From: CAYQUC01 sp964420605
GTDB lineage: Bacteria; Pseudomonadota; Gammaproteobacteria; UBA6429; Thiohalophilaceae
Assembly: GCA_964420605.1 (NCBI GenBank)
Contig: CAYQUC010000150.1
Coordinates: 1-6,290, forward strand
Direction of reading: 5' to 3'
Length of the DNA: 6,290 nucleotides
Of this stretch, positions 1 to 3,591 are shown one piece after another (positions within the stretch are counted from its first letter, which is position 1; each line of letters opens with the position of its first letter). The notes under the pieces are model-generated. The model did not search any database. It saw nothing but the letters and a program-made list of their open reading frames with translations, and had not been told where the DNA came from. The position numbers and the translations under genes are program-made.

Positions 1-1382
1 CGCCATATACCGGTATTGCGATAAGTTTCAATACCAAAGTCATTGCCATCTTTAAATTCAATAAAGCCACTAAGAGCAACATCATATTCACTGCCTTTGA
101 TTAATACCGGAGTTATGCCAGCCGGTAACTCCGGTAACGTTAATTGTGTGTTGTTGGATTGGGTTTGTAGTAGAGTAAAATTCCATTTGGTTCGACGGCT
201 ATTAATGCGTTCGGCAATATACAATGAATCGACCGGAGTTGGAGTTGGATTTGTGTCCTGCCATAAAATAGTATTAGCATCGACACTTTGAGTGAACACT
301 GGAACAATCTCTACTAGGGGTTTTAAATTAACGTTAGCTGAGCCGGTAGAATAACTTCTTGAGTAAGACCAACTTGCTCCATTCATTCCTTGGCTCCAGT
401 TATCTGCGCTAATATTGATTCTAATTTCATTGTTGCTTAACTTAAATGGACTAGTATAAGCAGAGAATTGTATTGGTTGAGTTAAATCAGTAAAGCGACT
501 GCTGTATAAGCTTATTGGATAACTTGCATTAACTATTGATGATGACATTATCGATGCCTTAATATAAATAGTGCCCAATGATAATCCAACCGGTAAAGTG
601 ATGGAATCAAATTGAACAAGCTGTTGTTTTGGTTTGGGTGAGTTTAGTGAAGTAAACTCAACATCAGTCACGATAGCAGTGTTATCAGACAATGCGCTTG
701 TTACAACCGGTGTATTTGGTTTAATTAAAAATGCATCGACTAATTGCCGTGTTTGATTATCAGTAGCCTGTTCTAAAATCCATAACTCGTTATTAATTGC
801 TGTCCCAACGGGAACAGGATGTTCAAATTGGATGTCATAAGGAGTGTTTGAATTATTGGCTCGACCTCTGATTTTGGAATTTTTGTCAGTAGAGAAATAA
901 AGAAAATCAAAACTACTATTATTTTGATCCGATAGAATGTTACCGCGGTATTTTACAACGCTGCTAATAACGGCATTGGTGGCTAAACTAGCATTGATTG
1001 GTGTTGTATTCATTAGTGTAAAACTATAATTATAGCCAGAGTTAGCACTGACGTTAATATTGTATCGACTTCGCCATCTATAACCAATTGGTGAAAAAAC
1101 ATGAATGTCATGTAATCCAGATGATAAATTGTTAAAGCTGACTCGACCATTGATATCCGATACTAAACATTGCCCGCTATGATCAACTTGAACATAAACA
1201 CCCTCCATTGGTTTTAAATCATTTGGATTTATGATTTCAATTTTAATTGTATTGGGTTTGACTGCTGTATCTGAATATCCCAATGTACCGCAAGTGCGTT
1301 GTGCTATTGGAGTCGTATTGTTTGCGCCACCACACGAAATAAGCGTTAACGTGAATACTATTATAATAGTGTTTAATTGCAT
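1..1382 (-). CDS. Outer-membrane-type lipoprotein with carboxypeptidase-regulatory-like domain (3' end outside window)
   Basis: An uninterrupted minus-strand frame of 460 codons begins at ATG 1382-1380 and leaves the window at base 1, so the C-terminus is missing. The start is fixed by AAGGGA (plus-strand 1390-1395) seven bases upstream and by an in-frame TAA at 1400-1398 with no other start between. Residues 1-17 form a lipoprotein signal: hydrophobic stretch (IIIVFTLTL) and lipobox L14-I15-S16-C17. Gly follows the Cys, which in gammaproteobacteria is compatible with sorting to the outer membrane. The n-region before the hydrophobic core has no Lys or Arg, which is unusual. Residues about 46-124 resemble a carboxypeptidase regulatory-like (transthyretin/CNA-B-type) beta sandwich, with the typical pattern of a first strand, 'G-V-Y-V' and 'SDINGRVSFNNLSSG'. 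The remaining residues (about 130-460) are rich in Ser, Thr and Asn, look beta-rich, and match nothing I know. Function unknown; a surface or cell-envelope role is likely. It is divergent from everything else here and probably not part of the same system. Confidence 0.85.
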   Translation of the reverse strand, partial: MQLNTIIIVFTLTLISCGGANNTTPIAQRTCGTLGYSDTAVKPNTIKIEIINPNDLKPMEGVYVQVDHSGQCLVSDINGRVSFNNLSSGLHDIHVFSPIGYRWRSRYNINVSANSGYNYSFTLMNTTPINASLATNAVISSVVKYRGNILSDQNNSSFDFLYFSTDKNSKIRGRANNSNTPYDIQFEHPVPVGTAINNELWILEQATDNQTRQLVDAFLIKPNTPVVTSALSDNTAIVTDVEFTSLNSPKPKQQLVQFDSITLPVGLSLGTIYIKASIMSSSIVNASYPISLYSSRFTDLTQPIQFSAYTSPFKLSNNEIRINISADNWSQGMNGASWSYSRSYSTGSANVNLKPLVEIVPVFTQSVDANTILWQDTNPTPTPVDSLYIAERINSRRTKWNFTLLQTQSNNTQLTLPELPAGITPVLIKGSEYDVALSGFIEFKDGNDFGIETYRNTGIW

Positions 1383-1416
1383 TTTACATTCCCTTGTTTA
1401 ACTTTAATTGGTGGTT

Positions 1417-1465
1417 AGTATAACGAGTTACAGTCGTATAAAAATAAAAATTACATGTTATTATA
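1417..1465 (-). promoter_or_regulatory. Candidate promoter region of the lipoprotein gene
   Basis: Two minus-strand -10-like hexamers lie upstream of the lipoprotein start: TATACT at 1422-1417 and TATAAT at 1465-1460. The first would give a leader of about 30 bases and has an A/T-rich stretch (1438-1452) in place of a recognisable -35 box. The second has no good -35 box either. I see no way to choose between them from sequence alone. Confidence 0.3.
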
Positions 1466-1548
1466 ATACTGAATGTTGACATGCTTATCGATTGCTTTTT
1501 GGTTAATAAAGGTAAGTTACATTTACCATTCACTATTTGGAGTCTTCA

Positions 1549-1683
1549 ATGCGTATGGATAGTCAGAAAATATTACGAGTATGGAAAGAATTTGTTGAAC
1601 GTAAAAGCGATGATGGTGATAAATTGATTGGGTTATCCAGTGGTACTCATGAAAAATTATTATTGATGATCATCGGGTTATAA
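1549..1683 (+). CDS. Small ORF (44 aa), possibly the front part of a broken small membrane protein
   Basis: ATG at 1549 is preceded by GGAG (1539-1542) with a 6-base spacer, a good ribosome binding site. The 44-residue product starts MRMDSQKILRVWKEF, has a charged middle (ERKSDDGD) and ends with a hydrophobic tail (LLLMIIGL) at TAA 1681-1683. Reading on in the same frame gives a further 28 codons (1684-1767: LAVGIGYHTT... ending KFYKLERS) before a second TAA at 1768-1770. If the first stop were a mutation, the joined hydrophobic stretch would be a transmembrane segment of about 17 residues in a protein of 73 residues. The second stop overlaps the ribosome binding site of the next small ORF, as expected in a compact operon. 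I do not recognise the family. It may be a real small protein, a pseudogene of 1549-1770, or chance; the ribosome binding site favours one of the first two. Confidence 0.35.
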   Translation: MRMDSQKILRVWKEFVERKSDDGDKLIGLSSGTHEKLLLMIIGL

Positions 1684-1773
1684 TTGGCAGTTGGAATTGG
1701 TTATCACACAACTATCATAACTACTGTCAAAACAGCCATATCCAAGTTTTATAAATTAGAAAGGAGTTAAGTA

Positions 1774-1842
1774 TTGAGATTGAAGATTCAAACTTGGTTA
1801 GTTCATTTGATACAAGGTTGTCGCTCGGTGTTTGATATCTGA
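1774..1842 (+). CDS. Very short ORF (22 aa, TTG start), probable gene remnant
   Basis: A strong Shine-Dalgarno AAGGAG (1761-1766) sits 7 bases before a TTG codon at 1774. The frame runs 22 codons (MRLKIQTWLVHLIQGCRSVF then DI) to TGA 1840-1842. The ribosome binding site overlaps the end of the preceding extended frame (stop at 1768-1770), so the two look like consecutive genes of a former operon. The product is too short to assign. Downstream codons in the same frame soon reach more stops, so it is most easily read as the surviving front end of a decayed gene; a leader peptide is an alternative. No homologue is recognised. Confidence 0.25.
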   Translation: MRLKIQTWLVHLIQGCRSVFDI

Positions 1843-1892
1843 AACATAGCATTCCCAAGAATCAGGCATAAAAGGTGTTATCGATTAGCAGA

Positions 1893-1911
1893 AGTTAATA
1901 ATTCATTAACT
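1893..1911. repeat. Inverted repeat, 7-bp arms
   Basis: AGTTAAT (1893-1899) and ATTAACT (1905-1911) are perfect reverse complements around a 5-base spacer. The arms are nearly all A/T and no T-run follows, so it is not a convincing terminator. It may be an operator half of the toxin-antitoxin promoter region, or chance in AT-rich DNA. Confidence 0.3.
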
Positions 1912-1980
1912 ATTTGAATTTATTGAAATTAAATCTATTAGCCCCTATGCTCTTTGACCCTATTATCTTTATTTTATTTC

Positions 1981-2016
1981 GTTTATTACAGTTGTTGCGT
2001 TTATTGCAGTTAATGC
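1981..2016. repeat. 18-bp imperfect tandem repeat, likely antitoxin operator
   Basis: GTTTATTACAGTTGTTGC (1981-1998) is followed directly by GTTTATTGCAGTTAATGC (1999-2016); the two copies agree at 15 of 18 positions. The repeat lies just upstream of the antitoxin gene and overlaps the -35 region of the best promoter candidate. Type II antitoxins with a DNA-binding domain commonly repress their own operon by binding repeats of this kind, so autoregulation is a reasonable inference. Confidence 0.5.
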
Positions 2017-2023
2017 CTATTAT
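1995..2023 (+). promoter_or_regulatory. Candidate sigma70-type promoter of the toxin-antitoxin operon
   Basis: TTGCGT (1995-2000) and TATTAT (2018-2023) are separated by 17 bases. The -10 hexamer matches consensus at five of six positions; the -35 matches only at its TTG. Transcription would start near 2030, about 20-30 bases before the antitoxin start. The tandem repeat at 1981-2016 covers the -35 box and spacer, and the palindrome at 2023-2034 covers the start point, a layout suited to repression by the antitoxin. Confidence 0.45.
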
Positions 2024-2034
2024 ATCTATAGATA
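2023..2034. promoter_or_regulatory. 12-bp perfect palindrome at the putative transcription start
   Basis: TATCTATAGATA reads identically on both strands. It abuts the -10 box of the antitoxin promoter and is a plausible binding site for a dimeric regulator, either the antitoxin or another protein. The evidence is position and symmetry only. Confidence 0.35.
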
Positions 2035-2047
2035 GTGATTTATGTGA

Positions 2048-2527
2048 ATGGGACAAGACATGAGCAATGTATTTAAAATTAGTGATGATTTAATGCCTCC
2101 ACCAAGCGATGAAGATCAAGCTATTGCAGCCATCAGCAGTAGTCAGTTAGCTGCAATAATTGGTAAAGGTGACGATGCAAAGATTCGTGTTGTATCACAG
2201 GATGAAGATATTACGGTGCCAGTATTCGCAATTAGAATGTTGGTTGATATTTTAGCTCATATGGCAGAAGGTGATGCAATATCAATTATTCCTCATCATG
2301 CAGAATTTACAACTCAACAAGCTGCTGATTTTCTTAATATCTCGCGTCCATACTTTGTTGATAATATATTAAAAAAAGCCTTACTTGATTTTCATAATGT
2401 TGGAAGCCATCGAAGAATATTTTTTCGTGATTTAGTGCAATATAAGAAGGTTGCTTTAGATGAAAGTAAGAAAGCAATGGCTGAATTGACTGCACAAGCA
2501 CAAGAACTTGATATGGGGTACGACTGA
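2048..2527 (+). CDS. Antitoxin with excisionase/MerR-type HTH domain, partner of PIN toxin
   Basis: A 159-residue cytoplasmic protein with a C-terminal winged-helix HTH of the excisionase (Xis/MerR, HTH_17) type at residues about 87-134: 'FTTQQAADFLNISRPYF' is the helix-turn-helix, followed by the wing 'VGSHRRIFFRDLVQYKK'. The N-terminal part (about 1-85) is acidic and alanine-rich; it probably dimerises, with the toxin-binding part elsewhere in the chain. The tail (135-155) is a charged helix with an 'AQEL' ending typical of this family. The family is known as the antitoxin-side partner of PIN-domain toxins; in type II systems it neutralises the RNase and represses the operon. Only 5 bases separate it from the PIN gene, so the two are co-transcribed. 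Start uncertain: ATG 2048 has no clear Shine-Dalgarno, and ATG 2060 (giving 155 residues) has only a weak GGGA at 2050-2053. The gene looks intact. Confidence 0.85.
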   Translation: MGQDMSNVFKISDDLMPPPSDEDQAIAAISSSQLAAIIGKGDDAKIRVVSQDEDITVPVFAIRMLVDILAHMAEGDAISIIPHHAEFTTQQAADFLNISRPYFVDNILKKALLDFHNVGSHRRIFFRDLVQYKKVALDESKKAMAELTAQAQELDMGYD

Positions 2528-2532
2528 AACGG

Positions 2533-3102
2533 ATGTCTAGCTTTACAGCGGTTTATGATGCTTGTGTATTTTATCCTGCACCAGTCAGAGACATACTTAT
2601 TCGTATGGCACTTACTGGACAGTTTCGTGCGAAATGGACTAATCAAATTCAGGATGAATGGACACGCAGTTTATTAAAAAATCGTAAAGACATTACTGCT
2701 GAACGGTTACAGAAAACAGTTTCTTTAATGAATGAACATGTTCAAGATTATCTTGTCGAGAATTATGAGTTCATTATTAAATCATTAACATTACCCGATC
2801 CAGATGATCGACATGTGTTAGCAGCAGCAATCATATCAAATGCTGATGTCATCGTGACTGAAAATTTAAAAGACTTTCCAGTAACTGAACTTTCAAAATA
2901 TGGTGTTGAAGTTCAATCACCAGATATATTCTTAAGCCATTTATATGATTTAAAACCTGAATTATTTTGCTCGGTTGTAAACCAACTAAGAAGTGATTTG
3001 AATAATCCAAAAATAACTGCAGATGAACTTTTACAAATATTTTACAAACATGGATTACCAATAACGGTTAATAAGTTGAAAAACTATCTTGATTTAATTT
3101 AA
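2533..3102 (+). CDS. PIN-domain ribonuclease toxin (type II toxin-antitoxin)
   Basis: A 189-residue PIN-domain protein of the PIN_3 type. The metal-binding acidic residues are in place: D9 in 'VYDACVFYPAP', E42 in 'IQDEWTRSLL', D92 in 'LPDPDDRHVLAAAI', and the T109/N111/D114 group in 'VIVTENLKDFP'. PIN proteins cleave RNA in a Mg2+/Mn2+-dependent way; in this pair configuration the toxin halts growth by cutting RNA when the antitoxin is lost. The RNA target cannot be read from sequence. Residues about 130-189 form the helical C-terminal extension usual in this subfamily ('LLQIFYKHGLP'). ATG 2533 lies 5 bases after the antitoxin stop; the Shine-Dalgarno is poor, so translational coupling to the antitoxin is likely. 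Length and motifs indicate a complete, probably active gene. It resembles VapC in fold and role but belongs to a different PIN subfamily, so I do not use that symbol. Confidence 0.88.
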   Translation: MSSFTAVYDACVFYPAPVRDILIRMALTGQFRAKWTNQIQDEWTRSLLKNRKDITAERLQKTVSLMNEHVQDYLVENYEFIIKSLTLPDPDDRHVLAAAIISNADVIVTENLKDFPVTELSKYGVEVQSPDIFLSHLYDLKPELFCSVVNQLRSDLNNPKITADELLQIFYKHGLPITVNKLKNYLDLI

Positions 3103-3121
3103 GTGCTACTACTAGTGGTAC
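3103..3121 (+). other. Hairpin directly after the toxin stop codon
   Basis: GTGCTAC (3103-3109) can pair with GTGGTAC (3115-3121) as RNA, with two G-U pairs and a 5-base loop. It starts at the base after the toxin stop codon. No U-run follows, so it is a weak terminator candidate at best; it could instead protect the 3' end of the operon's mRNA. Confidence 0.25.
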
Positions 3122-3157
3122 AAATTCTCATTAAAGTGATTGTTTGGAAGCTATGTT

Positions 3158-3488
3158 ATGATTTATGACATTCCATCAGATTTTAAGACCTATCCTGAGC
3201 GTGATGCAACTGACAGTATTCGAGGATATGTATATCAAGCTTGTCAAAGCATTTTAGCCTGAATATAACTCGATGAATTTGAAATTTTTGTGTTAGAGGG
3301 CGCAGAAGATTTGATATTCATAATGATTTACAGTTAAAACGACTCAAGTCAAAAATAGTGTCGCCAATTTAAGACTAAGATCCAAAGCAGTTATCGATAC
3401 ATTGAATAATTATTGGTCCTGTAAAGAATATTCGAGGAACCAAATCTGTGGAAACGGAATCAAGGAAACTGCAGCTGTAACGTTGTAG
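3158..3488 (+). pseudogene. N-terminal remnant of a PD-(D/E)xK-like (DUF4297/Cap4-type) defence nuclease
   Basis: The stump keeps GGAAG (3146-3150) 7 bases before ATG 3158. Frame one reads MIYDIPSDFKTYPERD then 'SIRGYVYQACQSILA' to TGA (3260-3262), a probable former Trp codon, and a TAA at 3266-3268. It continues after these stops as 'LDEFEIFVLEGAED'. A one-base loss near 3311-3313 moves the reading to 'DIHNDLQ' (from 3313). A second shift near 3331-3333 moves it to 'VKTTQVKNSVANLRLRS', then 'KAVIDTLNNYWSCKEY', until TAG 3486-3488. Joined, this gives the R-G-Y-x-Y-Q N-terminal helix, the 'EGAEDFD' acidic strand and the 'TTQVK' strand, which is the layout of DUF4297/Cap4-like PD-(D/E)xK nuclease domains of antiphage effectors. 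That family assignment is from memory of motif patterns. Intact relatives are several hundred residues long; everything after about residue 95 is missing here, so most of the gene has been deleted. It cannot make a functional protein. Confidence 0.72.
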
Positions 3489-3502
3489 GCGTAGCTGCAA
3501 CG
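3471..3502. repeat. 12-bp direct repeat with internal hairpin
   Basis: GCAGCTGTAACG (3471-3482) recurs as GTAGCTGCAACG (3491-3502), agreeing at 10 of 12 positions with a 20-base period. The same segment can fold: CGTTGTAG (3481-3488) pairs with CTGCAACG (3495-3502) with one G-U pair and a 6-base loop. It lies at the broken end of the nuclease stump, about 90 bases before the helicase start. It may be an operator or a relic of the deletion; no T-run follows, so it is not a terminator. Confidence 0.4.
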
Positions 3503-3526
3503 GTCATTACTTTATGTCATACTTAA

Positions 3527-3571
3527 TTTAGTCAACAATGAATGACTTGTTGAGCATTGTTAAATACTAAA
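3527..3571. repeat. Interrupted inverted repeat just upstream of the helicase gene
   Basis: TTTAG (3527-3531) plus AACAATG (3534-3540) are mirrored by CATTGTT (3555-3561) plus CTAAA (3567-3571), with a 14-base loop and an asymmetric internal bulge (2 and 5 bases). An alternative, overlapping hairpin pairs CAACAA (3533-3538) with TTGTTG (3547-3552), so the two structures exclude each other. The element ends about 20 bases before the helicase ATG and is the most likely control element visible for that gene, either as an operator or as a leader RNA structure. No good sigma70 promoter is evident around it. Confidence 0.4.
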
Positions 3572-3591
3572 AAAACTGACTGCCCTATTTT

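Larger units (their letters stand above)
1383..2047. other. Divergent spacer with only gene remnants and control sites
   Basis: No reading frame longer than 50 codons is supported here. It holds, left to right, candidate lipoprotein promoters (1417-1465), a perfect TTGACA at 1476-1481 without a well-spaced -10 box, two short frames with ribosome binding sites (1549-1683, 1774-1842), an unassigned AT-rich stretch (1843-1980), and the toxin-antitoxin control region (1981-2047). I see no tRNA, insertion-sequence ends or clear terminator. Confidence 0.6.

Noticed and set aside
43..291. Plus-strand 82-residue reading frame
   Set aside because: It lies inside the 460-codon minus-strand lipoprotein frame, has no ribosome binding site and no recognisable protein features.
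1476..1508. Perfect TTGACA followed by AT-rich DNA as a promoter for the small ORF at 1549
   Set aside because: The best -10-like hexamer (TTAATA, 1503-1508) is 21 bases away, too far for a normal sigma70 promoter.
1485..1886. Direct repeats of TTATCGATT (1485-1493 and 1878-1886) as island or insertion-element ends
   Set aside because: Only 9 bases agree, part of the motif is a common palindrome (ATCGAT), and nothing between the copies looks like a mobile element.
2392..2646. Minus-strand frame of 84 residues spanning the antitoxin/toxin junction
   Set aside because: It is antisense to two well-supported genes and shows no family signature or good ribosome binding site.
2849..3061. Minus-strand frame of 70 residues
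   Set aside because: Antisense shadow of the PIN toxin gene.
3471..3571. Integron attC-like recombination site
   Set aside because: The hairpins lack the paired RYYYAAC and GTTRRRY core sites in the required positions.
3103..3591. Retron-type or other structured noncoding RNA
   Set aside because: No reverse transcriptase is present in the window, and most of the stretch is explained by the nuclease stump read in three frames.
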